Notes: a model not told the origin generated them from the sequence alone. Counted from the stretch's first letter, positions 46,106 to 56,985 are shown. The stretch is 64,000 nucleotides of DNA from an uncultured Shewanella sp. (GCF_947501225.1 NZ_CANMUW010000002.1:186001-250000); one strand, 5' to 3'. Translations and numbers: made by a program.

Positions 46106-47146
46106 ATGGCAAGCGAACAAAACCCACTGGGCTTACTAGGCATAGAGTTTACAGAATTTGCCACCCCCGAACTCGACTTCATGCACCAGGTATTTATCGA
46201 TTTCGGCTTTTCCAAGTTAAAGAAGAGTAAGAATAAAGATATCAGCTACTACAAGCAAAATGACATCAACTTCCTGCTGAACAACGAAGCACGCGGCTTT
46301 TCTGCCGAATTTGCCAAAAGCCACGGTCCGGCGATCTGCTCCATGGGCTGGCGCGTAGAAGACGCCAAGTTCGCTTTCGAAGGCGCTATAGCACGTGGAG
46401 CCAAACCCGCAGCAGAGGAAAACAAAGATCACCCCTACCCCGCTATCTACGGAATAGGCGACAGCCTGATCTACTTCATCGACCGGTTCGGTAGTGAAAA
46501 TAATATCTATGAAACTGATTTCGTCGATCTGGAGGAGCCGGTGATCACACAGGAGAAAGGCTTCATCGAAGTCGATCACCTCACCAACAATGTATACAAG
46601 GGAACAATGGAGCATTGGGCTAACTTTTACAAAGATATCTTCGGTTTCACAGAAGTTCGCTACTTCGATATCAAAGGGTCGCAAACAGCCTTAATCTCCT
46701 ACGCACTGCGCTCCCCGGACGGCAGCTTCTGTATTCCAATCAATGAAGGTAAAGGTAACGACAAAAATCAGATAGATGAATACCTCAGAGAGTATGACGG
46801 ACCGGGAGTTCAACATCTCGCATTCAGAAGCCGGGATATCGTCGCGTCGCTGGATGCGATGGAGGGCTCATCGATTCAGACCCTGGATATTATTCCTGAA
46901 TATTACGACACCATCTTCGATAAGCTGCCACAGGTCACCGAAGACAGGGAGAGAATTAAGCATCATCAGATCTTAGTCGATGGCGACGAAGAGGGCTACC
47001 TGTTACAAATATTCACTAAGAATCTGTTTGGCCCGATATTTATCGAGATCATCCAGCGTAAGAATAACCTGGGATTCGGCGAGGGCAACTTTACCGCCCT
47101 GTTCCAGTCTATCGAACGGGATCAACAACGCCGCGGTGTGCTTTAA
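46106..47146 (+). CDS. hppD: 4-hydroxyphenylpyruvate dioxygenase
   Basis: 346 residues (family 350-380). It converts 4-hydroxyphenylpyruvate to homogentisate in tyrosine degradation using Fe(II) and oxygen. Iron ligands are visible as His158 (FIEVDHLTNNV), His237 (GVQHLAFRS) and Glu314 (FIEIIQRK). Two vicinal-oxygen-chelate halves are present. The gene stands alone: homogentisate dioxygenase and the later pathway genes are not beside it. Without them in the cell, homogentisate would polymerise to pyomelanin, which many Shewanella make. Confidence 0.95.
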   Translation: MASEQNPLGLLGIEFTEFATPELDFMHQVFIDFGFSKLKKSKNKDISYYKQNDINFLLNNEARGFSAEFAKSHGPAICSMGWRVEDAKFAFEGAIARGAKPAAEENKDHPYPAIYGIGDSLIYFIDRFGSENNIYETDFVDLEEPVITQEKGFIEVDHLTNNVYKGTMEHWANFYKDIFGFTEVRYFDIKGSQTALISYALRSPDGSFCIPINEGKGNDKNQIDEYLREYDGPGVQHLAFRSRDIVASLDAMEGSSIQTLDIIPEYYDTIFDKLPQVTEDRERIKHHQILVDGDEEGYLLQIFTKNLFGPIFIEIIQRKNNLGFGEGNFTALFQSIERDQQRRGVL

Positions 47147-47214
47147 CCGATATAACAGCAACGCAGATACCTTCTATGTTGTGCATAACTGTTAAATCAG
47201 GTTAAGTCGATGTA

Positions 47215-47240
47215 AAACCAGCCCATATGGCTGGTTTTTT
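47215..47240 (+). terminator. Terminator after hppD
   Basis: AAAACCAGC / GCTGGTTTT with a CCATAT-type loop and six T. It lies about 70 bases past the stop codon. Confidence 0.9.
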
Positions 47241-47306
47241 GTTTTCACAAGGCGGATATTTATCTACACTGTTGCCCCGATACAAATAACAGACAGTACC
47301 AAACTG

Positions 47307-47924
47307 ATGCCAGATCTCGCTCTACTCGCGGTGTTTATCCCAACCTTCTTCTTTGTTTCCATCACACCGGGAATGTGTATGACCCTCGCCATGACTCTGG
47401 GAATGAGCATAGGCATCAAACGCACCCTCTGGATGATGATAGGCGAGCTCGTTGGGGTCGCTTTAGTGGCCGTGGCCGCCGTCATGGGGGTAGCCGGCAT
47501 CATGCTCAACTATCCGCAACTCTTTGAGGCGCTGAAATGGGTGGGCGGACTCTATCTGGGCTATATCGGCGTACAGATGTGGCGTGCTAAAGGTAAGATG
47601 GCCAAGCTCGATGATCAATCAGACAGCATCAGCAACGGCGCTCTAATCTCACAGGGCTTTATCACTGCCATCGCTAACCCTAAAGGTTGGGCCTTTATGA
47701 TCTCCCTGCTGCCTCCCTTCATCAATGTCGACAAGGCACTGGCTCCGCAATTTATCGCCCTTCTGAGTGTGATCATGTTTACCGAGTTTGTCAGCATGAC
47801 CGCCTATGCCACCGGCGGAAAGAGCCTCAAGGTTTTCCTGACCAGAGGCGATAATATCAAATGGATGAACCGTATCGCCGGTTCGCTCATGGTAGGCGTA
47901 GGCTTATGGCTGGCACTGGGTTAA
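47307..47924 (+). CDS. LysE-family amino-acid exporter
   Basis: 205 residues with six predicted membrane helices. The first helix has the LysE/RhtB motif (IPTFFFVSITPGMCMTLAMT, G-x-x-x-G pattern) and NPKGWAFMISLLP is the conserved central loop. LysE/Rht proteins export lysine, threonine or homoserine lactones. Substrate unknown. It follows the hppD terminator, so it is probably separate, though leakage from hppD transcription is possible. Confidence 0.87.
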   Translation: MPDLALLAVFIPTFFFVSITPGMCMTLAMTLGMSIGIKRTLWMMIGELVGVALVAVAAVMGVAGIMLNYPQLFEALKWVGGLYLGYIGVQMWRAKGKMAKLDDQSDSISNGALISQGFITAIANPKGWAFMISLLPPFINVDKALAPQFIALLSVIMFTEFVSMTAYATGGKSLKVFLTRGDNIKWMNRIAGSLMVGVGLWLALG

Positions 47925-48111
47925 GCCACGGCTGAACACCTCCGGGGCTTGAAGATGACACCTGGCATTCGAGCCCTTCTCCCTCACTGAGAGATTCAAC
48001 TCATATCTCGCAATCTTTCCAACCATTCCCTACCTTGGTCGACTTGCTTTTTTCATTCTTTCACGTCACATTGCACTGATAATTAATTAAAAAAACTAAA
48101 AGGGATAACTC

Positions 48112-49860
48112 ATGCGGGCGTTAAAGACCCTGTTCGTCGCCATATCTGTCGCTATACCTCTGTTCACTATCTCCGCCGGTATCAATGTTTCATCCGTCGA
48201 GGCTGCCGAGTCTTCGATATTCAGCCATATGGCAACGGCTCAACCCATCTGGGCCGAACATGGCATGGTCTCCTCTCAGGAAGCACTGGCGACCCGTGCC
48301 GGAGTGGAGATCTTAAAGCAGGGAGGAAATGCGGTGGATGCTGCCGTTGCCGTCGGATTCAGCTTGGCAGTCACCCTGCCAAGAGCCGGTAACTTAGGCG
48401 GCGGTGGTTTTATGTTGGTGCACCTTGCAGAGCCCAACAAGACCATAGCTATCGACTATCGTGAGATGGCCCCCGCCAAGGCGCATAAGGATATTTTTCT
48501 CGATGAAAACGGCGAACCGAACCCACGCTTGAGCCGGGAACATGGTTTGGCCGTTGGCGTACCGGGAACAGTCATGGGAATGGAGCTTGCCTTGGAGAAG
48601 TACGGCACCATGACGATGAAACAGGTCACCGCAGCGGCAATCAGGATGGCAAAAGAGGGGATTAGGGTAACGCCGGACCTCGCTACCTCCCTCGCAGGTC
48701 TCAAGAGACGCATCGCCCAATGGCCCAGTTCGGCAGAGATTTTTTATAAACCGGACGGAAGCAACTATCGTGTAGGCGACACACTCAAGCAACCTGAACT
48801 TGCACACTCTCTAAGCCTCATCGCCACACATGGCAGCAAGGGCTTCTACCGGGGTGAGACGGCACAGAAGATTGTCTCGGCGATTCAGCAAGCCGGGGGG
48901 ATCATGACTCTGGACGATCTGAAAAACTACCGGGTGGTTGAGCGTCAACCGGTACAAGGCGATTACAGAGGTTACCGGGTCGTGTCTATGCCCCCTCCCT
49001 CTTCCGGTGGCATACACATCATAGAGATGCTCAATATGTTAGAGCAGTTCCCTATCGATAAGATGGGTCACAACACGGCGGCAACCCTTCATCTGATGGC
49101 TGAATCGATGAAACGTGCCTATGCCGATCGCAGTGAATACCTGGGCGATCCCGACTTCTATAATGTACCGGTTCAGGCGTTGATCAGTAAAGATTATGCC
49201 AGGAAGCTGGCCGCAGAAATAAAAACAGATAAGGCAACACCGAGCAGCATTATCAAGCCGGGTAACTTAGCCCCCTATGAAAGTGACCAGACTACCCATT
49301 ACTCGGTTGTCGATCGGTGGGGGAACGCCGTTTCCAACACTTATACCCTGAACTTCAGCTATGGTTCCGGCCTCGTCGCTAAGGGCACAGGAATACTGCT
49401 AAATAACGAGATGGACGATTTCTCGGCCAAGCCCGGCACCCCAAATGGCTATGGACTTGTCGGCGGTGAAGCCAACGCGGTCGAAGGTAACAAACGCCCC
49501 TTGAGCTCAATGAGCCCAACCATAGTGATGAAGGACGGCAAGCCGTTTATAGTCACAGGCAGCCCGGGAGGCTCACGCATTATCACCACCACGATGCAGG
49601 TGATCATGAACGTTATCGATCACAAGCTTAATATTGCCGAAGCGACATCGGCACCGCGGGTACACCATCAATGGCTGCCGGATCTACTCAGAGTAGAACA
49701 GAGTCTGAACAGGGACACCATAGATCTTCTCAAAGCCAAAGGGCATGAGGTAAAAGTGAACAATGCCATAGGCTCAACCCAATCGATCATGGTCACCGAG
49801 CAGGGGATTTTCGGGGCATCGGATCCAAGACGTTCGGGTAGTGAAACGGCAGGGTATTAA
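48112..49860 (+). CDS. ggt: Gamma-glutamyltransferase (periplasmic)
   Basis: 582 residues (E. coli GGT 580). A signal peptide ends near AAES. The proenzyme self-cleaves before Thr394 (ESDQ, then TTHYSVVD), giving a small subunit with the nucleophile Thr. Substrate-binding SMSPTIVMKDGKP and TGSPGGSRIITT are intact, as is the C-terminal HHQWLPDLLRVEQ. It hydrolyses glutathione and gamma-glutamyl compounds, returning Glu and Cys-Gly. Its stop is followed by a long bidirectional terminator. Confidence 0.96.
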   Translation: MRALKTLFVAISVAIPLFTISAGINVSSVEAAESSIFSHMATAQPIWAEHGMVSSQEALATRAGVEILKQGGNAVDAAVAVGFSLAVTLPRAGNLGGGGFMLVHLAEPNKTIAIDYREMAPAKAHKDIFLDENGEPNPRLSREHGLAVGVPGTVMGMELALEKYGTMTMKQVTAAAIRMAKEGIRVTPDLATSLAGLKRRIAQWPSSAEIFYKPDGSNYRVGDTLKQPELAHSLSLIATHGSKGFYRGETAQKIVSAIQQAGGIMTLDDLKNYRVVERQPVQGDYRGYRVVSMPPPSSGGIHIIEMLNMLEQFPIDKMGHNTAATLHLMAESMKRAYADRSEYLGDPDFYNVPVQALISKDYARKLAAEIKTDKATPSSIIKPGNLAPYESDQTTHYSVVDRWGNAVSNTYTLNFSYGSGLVAKGTGILLNNEMDDFSAKPGTPNGYGLVGGEANAVEGNKRPLSSMSPTIVMKDGKPFIVTGSPGGSRIITTTMQVIMNVIDHKLNIAEATSAPRVHHQWLPDLLRVEQSLNRDTIDLLKAKGHEVKVNNAIGSTQSIMVTEQGIFGASDPRRSGSETAGY

Positions 49861-49888
49861 CTTATAGCATTGGTATTAACCTACAAAT

Positions 49889-49922
49889 AAAACGGGGGAC
49901 GCGTAATGCGTCCCCCGTTTTT
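49889..49922. terminator. Strong bidirectional terminator between ggt and aer
   Basis: AAAACGGGGGACGC / GCGTCCCCCGTTTT (14 bp) with a five-base loop and T-tracts on both sides. Confidence 0.94.
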
Positions 49923-49946
49923 ACTTTCTGTTGGCGGTGACCGGAG

Positions 49947-51521
49947 TTAATAGTTTCTCTGTACGCTCTGACGCCAAAACTGTTTAGAGAGGTTATGGGT
50001 CTTGGTCGACAACCTCGATACCTGTTGACCACGCTCCGTGGCATTTTGAGTCTGCTCCAGACTTTCCAGTGCCAACTCGTTAATCACCTGAATAGAGTGG
50101 CTGATGTCATTGGCTACCGTCGTTTGCTGTGACATTGCCGAAGCATTTTCATCGCTCATCACATTCATCTTGCCGATTGAAGAGCAAAGCTCTCCAAAAG
50201 ATTCATCCACCTCTTGGGCCAGGCCGACAGAAAGCTCAGCCTTACGCTGGCCCGACTCCATGGTTTGAGTGGCTCTTAGCGTACTCTCGCGGAATTTACT
50301 CACTATGGTTTCGATATGTGAGGTCGACTCACTCGTACGACTGGACAGCTGACGCACCTCATCGGCCACAACGGCAAAGCCCCGGCCAGACTCGCCGGCT
50401 CGGGCGGCCTCGATAGCGGCATTCAGGGCAAGCAGGTTGGTCTGCTCCGCAATGCCTCTAATCACCTCGAGCACATTATTGATATCCTGACTATCCTGCT
50501 CGATAGAAGCTACGACCGCAGAGAAGTTACCCACTTCATCATTGAGCTGGTTGATGGCTTCAATCACCATCTCCATCCGCTCATGTCCCTTCTCGGCAAA
50601 CTGATAGCTGGTCGACATCTCTTCTGCCGCACTGTGAATATTGCTGCTCACCTCGGCAAAACTGGCGCTCATCTCCTCCATGGCGGTGGCCGCCTGACTC
50701 GTCTGCTGACTCTGGCTGTCGGCGCGCTCACGGGTATGTGAGATGGTATCGTTCAGACTTGCACTCAGACTCTCAATCGAACCGGCAGAATCGGCCATTC
50801 GCCCAACCACTCCGCCCGTTTCGGTAATAAGGAACTGCAGAGCAAAGCTTATCTTACCCAGCTCATCCTGCCGACCGGCGTAGACCCCTGTCGCGAGTGG
50901 GTCATCGATAATATTTTTCGCCATCTCCACCACGGCCTTAAATGGATCAAGAATAAACTTCAACCCTATGGCCCCGAAGATTGCGGCCCCGAAAAATGCC
51001 GCCAGTGGCGAGTAGCTGGCGAGCCCCACCGCTAACATTATCGTAAGCAGCAGGCCGAGAAATAGCTTACCGCTAAAGCCCAGCACCGCGGGTCTGAGAG
51101 CCTTAGGCTTCTTCCCGGCCTCTAAATCAGCATATATGCGTGTCGCACTATCGATCTGTTCGCTGGTCGCCTTCCTTCTGACAGATTGATATTCATGAAT
51201 TTTACCATCTTCATAAACAGGGGCTACATAGGCATTGACCCAGTAATGATCACCACTCTTGGCTCGGTTCTTCACCACACCGATCCAGGGTTTACCCTGT
51301 TTTATCCTATCCCACATCGACTTAAATGCAGCCTCGGGCATATCCGGATGCCGCACTATGTTATGGGGCTGACGATGTAACTCATCGAAGCTGTAACCAC
51401 TGACACTGGTAAAGCCTTCATTGGCATATTTTATGTTGCCATCGAGATCTGTGGTGGAGAGCAGAATGCAGTTATCGGTTAACGTTTTTTCCCTTTGCGT
51501 CACTGGCTGATTATTGCGCAT
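49947..51521 (-). CDS. aer: Aer-type PAS-domain aerotaxis transducer
   Basis: About 524 residues. An N-terminal PAS domain (about 10-120) has [20 protein letters not shown] and [13 protein letters not shown], the Aer FAD pattern. Two membrane helices lie near 150-190, then a HAMP-like region and a signalling domain (about 250-500) with the hairpin tip [19 protein letters not shown]. Aer senses redox state through FAD and drives CheA. ATG 51521 begins [11 protein letters not shown]; the upstream frame has no ribosome site. Confidence 0.93.
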   Translation of the reverse strand: MRNNQPVTQREKTLTDNCILLSTTDLDGNIKYANEGFTSVSGYSFDELHRQPHNIVRHPDMPEAAFKSMWDRIKQGKPWIGVVKNRAKSGDHYWVNAYVAPVYEDGKIHEYQSVRRKATSEQIDSATRIYADLEAGKKPKALRPAVLGFSGKLFLGLLLTIMLAVGLASYSPLAAFFGAAIFGAIGLKFILDPFKAVVEMAKNIIDDPLATGVYAGRQDELGKISFALQFLITETGGVVGRMADSAGSIESLSASLNDTISHTRERADSQSQQTSQAATAMEEMSASFAEVSSNIHSAAEEMSTSYQFAEKGHERMEMVIEAINQLNDEVGNFSAVVASIEQDSQDINNVLEVIRGIAEQTNLLALNAAIEAARAGESGRGFAVVADEVRQLSSRTSESTSHIETIVSKFRESTLRATQTMESGQRKAELSVGLAQEVDESFGELCSSIGKMNVMSDENASAMSQQTTVANDISHSIQVINELALESLEQTQNATERGQQVSRLSTKTHNLSKQFWRQSVQRNY

Positions 51522-51796
51522 AGATATTATTCTTATTGCTGGTGAAGGAATGAACAGCATTGTTACAAATGTCTAATGTGGAATAATTGATTGTTGTCAA
51601 CTTTTATCAAGAAATTCAAACTAATTAACACTTTCGGAGCTGGTGATAAGGGATAATTCAAATGCATGATTTAAGGGGTTAATTTGGATGATTCACAGCC
51701 AGCCCTTTACATCGAATCACCCAAGCTGCCAGCCCTAATTTTTATAACTAAGATCTTTATAATCAAGACTGGCATCGACGACGCTGATGGCTTTGC

Positions 51797-53323
51797 TTAA
51801 ATTGAGTTCGATGACCTTTCTGCTGCTAACTCAATAAATGCAGCCGTATACATCTTCAGATTCAACATAAACTGTTTATGGGTCATAAATTCATATTCGG
51901 TATGTCCTGTATACTCTACTCCTGGCATGGTGGGACCAAAGCTCAAGGCGTTAGGGAAGAGTTTACTGTTGGTAGACCCACCTATGGCAACGGGTTTCGG
52001 GTCTTTTATGCCGGTAAAGTGAGAAAACACCTCAAGCAGGGTTTCCAGATGGGGCGCATCATCCATCACCATAGGTTTGCCCCAATAGGTATCGATATCC
52101 TTAAGCACAGTTTCATGTTTATGCTGCCAGGTATCCAGCGCTGCCATAGCCTGTTTATCGAGTAGCTCGGGGGACTTACCTACCGGCCTGCGCAGGTTCA
52201 TCATCACCTTAGTACCGGTATGGGTTTGGCTGATAACTGTTGGAGCTAACGTCATCGGCCCCATAAAGCTGTCCCGATATGCTATCTCACCAAACTGCTC
52301 GGCATGGATACCCAGGCCGACCATCTCATGAATAAACTTCTGAGTCAGCGCCGCCTGAGTTTTTGGCCACTCATATATTGAGAGTAACTCGGCCAGGTGG
52401 GTAACGGCGTTAACACCGTCTTCCGGGGCCGAAGAGTGGGCGGCCTTGCCATCGGCAAAGATGGTGAATCGCTCACCCTCTGATTCAAAACGGTACCGCA
52501 TGCCCGGATGCGTCCCGGCATGCGCCTTAAGCGCCATCTGCAGCTCATCACTCACCCCATTGAGCTCCGCCCTTGCTTGCTGCGGTACCTGACTGGAAAA
52601 GTAACCACCTGAGAAAACGGTTAATCTGGCTTTATTACTTTTCGCCGAATCGGTTTGCGGCGGAATAACCAGACTTATCTTACTCCAGCCCTTTTCGGCC
52701 GTAACGACCGGATATTCCGCATCTATGGTGATATTAATATCTGCCGGGGTATAGTCTTGCAAAAAAGCCCTGAGAGGATCCCAATTAGTCTCCTCGGCCA
52801 GATAGACCATCAGCTCTATCCGCCTATTCAGTTTCAACCCCCTGTCTTTTATCGATTTCATCGCATACATGGCGGTGACTATGGCCCCTTTATCATCTTC
52901 GGTGCCCCGTCCGATCAGCTTGCCCGGTTCAGAAACGTCATCGAGCTGGAAGGGATCCCGCGGCCAAAGCTCCGGGTTAGCAGGCTGTACGTCCCCATGG
53001 GTGATAACCCCCAACTTCTTCTCACTGTTACCCAAACCGATTAAAATCACGTATCCATGATCAGAATAGTCCAAACCCAGCTTTTGACTCAATTGACTCA
53101 ATTCACGCTTAAAACCGATGAACTCAGGATTTGTATCCGGCGTATAGCCCTCCTGGGTCACTGTTTTATAACTGACCAACTTAGTTAATGAGCCCAGCAT
53201 CGCCCCTTCATAGGTTTTAACAGCATAGTCCGCCGTCGACTGAGCCTCAGAAGTTAAGGCTTGGGAGGCAAAAGGGAGTAGTGATGTGAGGGCTAAAGGC
53301 AAGAGAAGCGCTAACTTTTTCAT
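51797..53323 (-). CDS. M20-family dipeptidase, exported (PepV/Sapep-like)
   Basis: About 508 residues. A signal peptide (LALLLPLALTSLLPFASQA) precedes an M20 metallopeptidase domain. Metal ligands appear in VITHGDVQP (His), GRGTEDDKGAI (Asp) and YLAEETNWDP (Glu pair), with a lid domain in the middle. Related PepV/Sapep enzymes cleave dipeptides including beta-Ala dipeptides. Export is unusual for the family, where most are cytosolic. ATG 53323 has GGAAA upstream; the long N-terminal extension in the same frame is unsupported. Confidence 0.87.
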   Translation of the reverse strand: MKKLALLLPLALTSLLPFASQALTSEAQSTADYAVKTYEGAMLGSLTKLVSYKTVTQEGYTPDTNPEFIGFKRELSQLSQKLGLDYSDHGYVILIGLGNSEKKLGVITHGDVQPANPELWPRDPFQLDDVSEPGKLIGRGTEDDKGAIVTAMYAMKSIKDRGLKLNRRIELMVYLAEETNWDPLRAFLQDYTPADINITIDAEYPVVTAEKGWSKISLVIPPQTDSAKSNKARLTVFSGGYFSSQVPQQARAELNGVSDELQMALKAHAGTHPGMRYRFESEGERFTIFADGKAAHSSAPEDGVNAVTHLAELLSIYEWPKTQAALTQKFIHEMVGLGIHAEQFGEIAYRDSFMGPMTLAPTVISQTHTGTKVMMNLRRPVGKSPELLDKQAMAALDTWQHKHETVLKDIDTYWGKPMVMDDAPHLETLLEVFSHFTGIKDPKPVAIGGSTNSKLFPNALSFGPTMPGVEYTGHTEYEFMTHKQFMLNLKMYTAAFIELAAERSSNSI

Positions 53324-53602
53324 ACATTTCCAATTGTTATTGTTTTCAAATATCTTAGCTAGTTTGCCATAAAAATAGCCACTTGATGTATAAAAACAGC
53401 CTTTTCGAAACATTTGTTACAAACAAAACAATAAATTGATAGCCTTAACACCTTCAACCATGATATTTAAAAGACTTTAACGCCATATTAAGACTTTTCA
53501 CTTAAGGTAAAAAGCCACCATTATTGTTAAAAACCATCACCATTGCAGTGATTAAACCTATTAACACAAGCAAAATATAAACAATCAACCGGGGATATAA
53601 AT

Positions 53603-55783
53603 ATGAAGGGATTAACCCTCAAACCACTCGTGTCAGCAATCGCACTGACTTTTGCTCTTGGCGCATGCAGCTCGTCTACTACCGCAACGAATGAAGCCAA
53701 TGCAGCACCGAATGTAGTTGCACAACAGATCATCGAAAATAACGCAACGAATCCTTTCTTCAAACCCTACGATACCTATATGGGTATTCCTGATTTCGAT
53801 AAGATCAAGCCTGAGCATTATCTGCCTGCATTCAAAGCCGGTATCGCACAACACAAAGCCGAAATTCAAGCCATCATTGATAATCCGGATGCACCAACTT
53901 TCGCCAATACCATCGAAGCGATGGAGTTCTCGGGTGAACTCACGACCAAAGTTGCCAGCGTCTTCTATAACCTGACCGGTGCAGACACTAACGACGAGCT
54001 ACAGAAGATCTCTAAAGAGGTTTCACCGCTACTTTCGGCGGCCGGTGATGATGTCCTGCTGAACGATAAACTATTCCAAAGAGTCAAGGCAGTTTACAAC
54101 CAACGTGAAAGCCTGGACCTAAACGTTGCTCAGTCAAAATTACTTGAAGATACTTATAAATCCTTCACTCGCGGTGGCGCAAACTTAAGTGAAGCAGACA
54201 AGGTTAAACTTCGTTCCCTGAACGAACAGATCGGCAAGCTAAGCCTTGAGTTCGGTGATAACCTGCTGGCTGAAACCAACGCATTTGAGTTAGTCATAGA
54301 TAATAAAGCTGACCTTTCCGGCCTTCCTCAGGATGTGATCAACACGGCTGCCGAAACGGCAACAAAACGTGGGCATGAAGGTAAGTGGGTATTTACCACT
54401 TCACGCCCCTCTATCACGCCATTTTTAACCTATGCCGATAACCGTGAGCTTCGTAAAGAGATCTATAACGGTTATATCGAGCGTGGTAATAACGACAACG
54501 CTAACGATAATAAAAAAATCCTGGCTAAGATGGCGGCACTTCGTGCCGAACGCGCGCAGCTGATGGGTTATAAGACTCATGCTCACCTTGTTCTGGAGGA
54601 GCGCACGGCTCAAACTCCTGAGAATGTTTATGAGTTGCTAAACAAGGTTTGGCCTGCCGCTCTTGGTCAGGCAAAAGCCGAAGTCGCCGTAATGCAGGAA
54701 CTTATCGACTCTGAAGGTGGTAACTTCAAGTTAGCAGCATGGGACTGGTGGTACTATTCAGATAAGATCCGTGTCGCTAAATACAGCTTCAATGAGCAGC
54801 AGACCCGCCCGTATTTCTCACTGGAAAATACCCTTAAAGGCGTGTTCTACACGGCTAACCGCCTGTTCGGTATCACTGTAAAAGAGCGTACCGATCTGCC
54901 TAAATACAACGATGAGGTCCGCACCTGGGAAGTGTACGATAAAGATGGTTCACTGATGGCTATCTTCATGGGTGACTACTACGTACGCGACAGCAAACGT
55001 GGTGGCGCATGGATGAACTCATACCGTCAACAGTACAACATGAACGGCGTTGACTCTAAGCCAATCATAGTCAACGTACTTAACTACCCCCGCCCTGCGG
55101 GTAACGAACCGGCCCTGCTGACATTCGATGAAGCCAGCACCCTGTTCCATGAGTTCGGCCACGCGCTGCACGGCATGTTGTCTGATGTTCAGTACCGCTC
55201 TCAGGCCGGTACTTCTGTACCACGTGATTACGTAGAGTTCCCGTCACAGGTGATGGAGAACTGGATGACCCAACCTGAAGTGTTAGCGCAATTTGCCAAG
55301 CACTACAAGACAGGTGAAGTGATCCCGCAAGAGCTTGTCGAAAAGATCCAGGCTGCCAGTAAGTTCAACCAGGGCTTTGCAACTGTCGAGTATATGGCCG
55401 CAACTAAGCTTGATCTGGACTGGCACACACTCACAGATTTCACCCCGAAAGATGCAGCCAAATTTGAGGCCGAATCACTGAACAAGATGGGCTTGATCGA
55501 AGAGATAGCGCCGCGTTACCGCAGTACTTACTTCTCTCACATCTTCTCAGGTGGATACTCTGCGGGTTACTACAGCTACCTGTGGTCTGATATTCTTGGC
55601 GCAGACGCTTTCGAAGCGTTCAAAGAGAATGGTATTTTTGATAAGGCTACCGCCGATGCATTCAGAAATAACGTGTTATCTCAGGGCGGCAGTGAAGATC
55701 CTATGAAGCTTTATAAGCAGTTCCGTGGTAAAGAGGCGGGCATTGACCCTCTGCTTCGCAGCCGCGGTTTACTTGCTAAGTAA
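53603..55783 (+). CDS. dcp: M3-family peptidyl-dipeptidase (Dcp), lipoprotein
   Basis: 726 residues. A lipobox (FALGAC) places the enzyme on the periplasmic side of a membrane. The thermolysin-like zinc motif is LFHEFGHALHG, with the third ligand in the downstream VEFPSQVMENW region. The substrate channel helical domain fills the first 400 residues. Dcp removes C-terminal dipeptides; the close relative OpdA is cytosolic. The terminator follows the stop codon. It lies beside the M20 dipeptidase on the opposite strand, and the two may act in series on external peptides. Confidence 0.92.
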   Translation: MKGLTLKPLVSAIALTFALGACSSSTTATNEANAAPNVVAQQIIENNATNPFFKPYDTYMGIPDFDKIKPEHYLPAFKAGIAQHKAEIQAIIDNPDAPTFANTIEAMEFSGELTTKVASVFYNLTGADTNDELQKISKEVSPLLSAAGDDVLLNDKLFQRVKAVYNQRESLDLNVAQSKLLEDTYKSFTRGGANLSEADKVKLRSLNEQIGKLSLEFGDNLLAETNAFELVIDNKADLSGLPQDVINTAAETATKRGHEGKWVFTTSRPSITPFLTYADNRELRKEIYNGYIERGNNDNANDNKKILAKMAALRAERAQLMGYKTHAHLVLEERTAQTPENVYELLNKVWPAALGQAKAEVAVMQELIDSEGGNFKLAAWDWWYYSDKIRVAKYSFNEQQTRPYFSLENTLKGVFYTANRLFGITVKERTDLPKYNDEVRTWEVYDKDGSLMAIFMGDYYVRDSKRGGAWMNSYRQQYNMNGVDSKPIIVNVLNYPRPAGNEPALLTFDEASTLFHEFGHALHGMLSDVQYRSQAGTSVPRDYVEFPSQVMENWMTQPEVLAQFAKHYKTGEVIPQELVEKIQAASKFNQGFATVEYMAATKLDLDWHTLTDFTPKDAAKFEAESLNKMGLIEEIAPRYRSTYFSHIFSGGYSAGYYSYLWSDILGADAFEAFKENGIFDKATADAFRNNVLSQGGSEDPMKLYKQFRGKEAGIDPLLRSRGLLAK

Positions 55784-55828
55784 GCTTTCAGTTCAATAGC
55801 TATCGATTCAGCTATTAACAGACCAGCT

Positions 55829-55856
55829 AAAAGCACGGCGATTGCCGTGCTTTTTT
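55829..55856. terminator. Terminator after dcp
   Basis: AAAAGCACGGC / GCCGTGCTTTT with a four-base loop and six T on the plus strand, four on the minus strand. Confidence 0.92.
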
Positions 55857-55884
55857 ATAGCTCAAACCTATCCCTGCACAGCAC

Positions 55885-56985
55885 TCATTGGCCCGTATAG
55901 CCAACCCCTCCGGTGAAGGCCTCCTCGGGACACCACTTCTCGGTGATCGTCGGATCGGTAATTCTGGATATCACAGTCGGCAAAGCGATGAAGACAGCCA
56001 TAAATCCCATCAAAAACTGAAAAATGCCGATATTGACCACTAAGCCTGCCAGCGTCAAAAATGAGAGAAAGGCCATTGACGGCAATGCCGCCTTTAATCG
56101 GGTTCTTTCATTTCTGTGATAGCCCAAATGGTCAGGAATGAATGGTTTTAACCTATCGAGCGCGTGGGACTTAACCAGATGACTAATGAACTCTATCCGC
56201 TCTTTCCCGCCAACATGCTCTATCTCAATCACAGCCGAATTATGGTCGCTGGACACAGAGGAGATATCGTCGAAATTGATCCGCTTAAGCCTGTCAGGTC
56301 GGCTCATGGCGATCAGGTTTTCTGCTGGCCAATGCTGGTCGTAAGCACGCTCGATAACGGCTGACTGTTTATCATCGAAGTCAAAATATACCAGTTGTTC
56401 AGAGAGTTTAAGCACAAGATTTCTATCTTCAAGATTCAACCAGGAGTTTTCGCTGTATAAACCTTTAGGCAGGAGATTTTTCGACTCATGATTAAGAAGA
56501 GAACTCATTATAAAATAGAATATCAGCGCACAGGGGACACTCAGGCGCAGTGCAGTCAATAGATGCTCGGTTATCTGCCCATTATCCATCCCGGATGTGA
56601 GGTGGCTCTTTAAGCCGCTGAGCTCCGGGTCATCTATCGAGTAGCAGACAGAAACATAAGTTTCTGCCTCGAGTGTCAAAAAGCGCTCGCTGCTGATCTT
56701 AACCGTATTGAAAAACTCCTCCCCTTCGAGCTCAAATTGATAACTCAGATAATAGTTATCCCTTGTTCGTTTATCGCCATTAGCGTCGATAAACTCCTCC
56801 TGCCGATAAAAACTATCGGTCACACGAGCCTGGGTAACTTTATGGGCATCCATCCATCGGTGAGACAAAGAGTCGAAATATCCGCTCAGGTAGGTTCCGA
56901 AGAGAGTAAACAGGATGAAGATGAATATTGAAGCTGAACGAATATATATCTTACGTTTCAGCCTGGCTGAGCTGTACTTTTGCAT
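55885..56985 (-). CDS. Membrane protein of unknown function
   Basis: 366 residues. One membrane helix near 17-34 (IFIFILFTLFGTYL) precedes a soluble beta-rich segment (about 45-120; ARVTDSFYRQEEFI, YYLSYQFELEGEEF) resembling the DUF3592-type extracytoplasmic fold. A second helix (about 147-161), a long cytosolic domain with a PH-like look (INFDDISSVSSDHNSAVIEI), and two C-terminal helices (about 303-340) follow. The end has a lone Cys. I recognise no family name with certainty. It is convergent with dcp and divergent from the DUF938 gene. Confidence 0.68.
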   Translation of the reverse strand: MQKYSSARLKRKIYIRSASIFIFILFTLFGTYLSGYFDSLSHRWMDAHKVTQARVTDSFYRQEEFIDANGDKRTRDNYYLSYQFELEGEEFFNTVKISSERFLTLEAETYVSVCYSIDDPELSGLKSHLTSGMDNGQITEHLLTALRLSVPCALIFYFIMSSLLNHESKNLLPKGLYSENSWLNLEDRNLVLKLSEQLVYFDFDDKQSAVIERAYDQHWPAENLIAMSRPDRLKRINFDDISSVSSDHNSAVIEIEHVGGKERIEFISHLVKSHALDRLKPFIPDHLGYHRNERTRLKAALPSMAFLSFLTLAGLVVNIGIFQFLMGFMAVFIALPTVISRITDPTITEKWCPEEAFTGGVGYTGQ

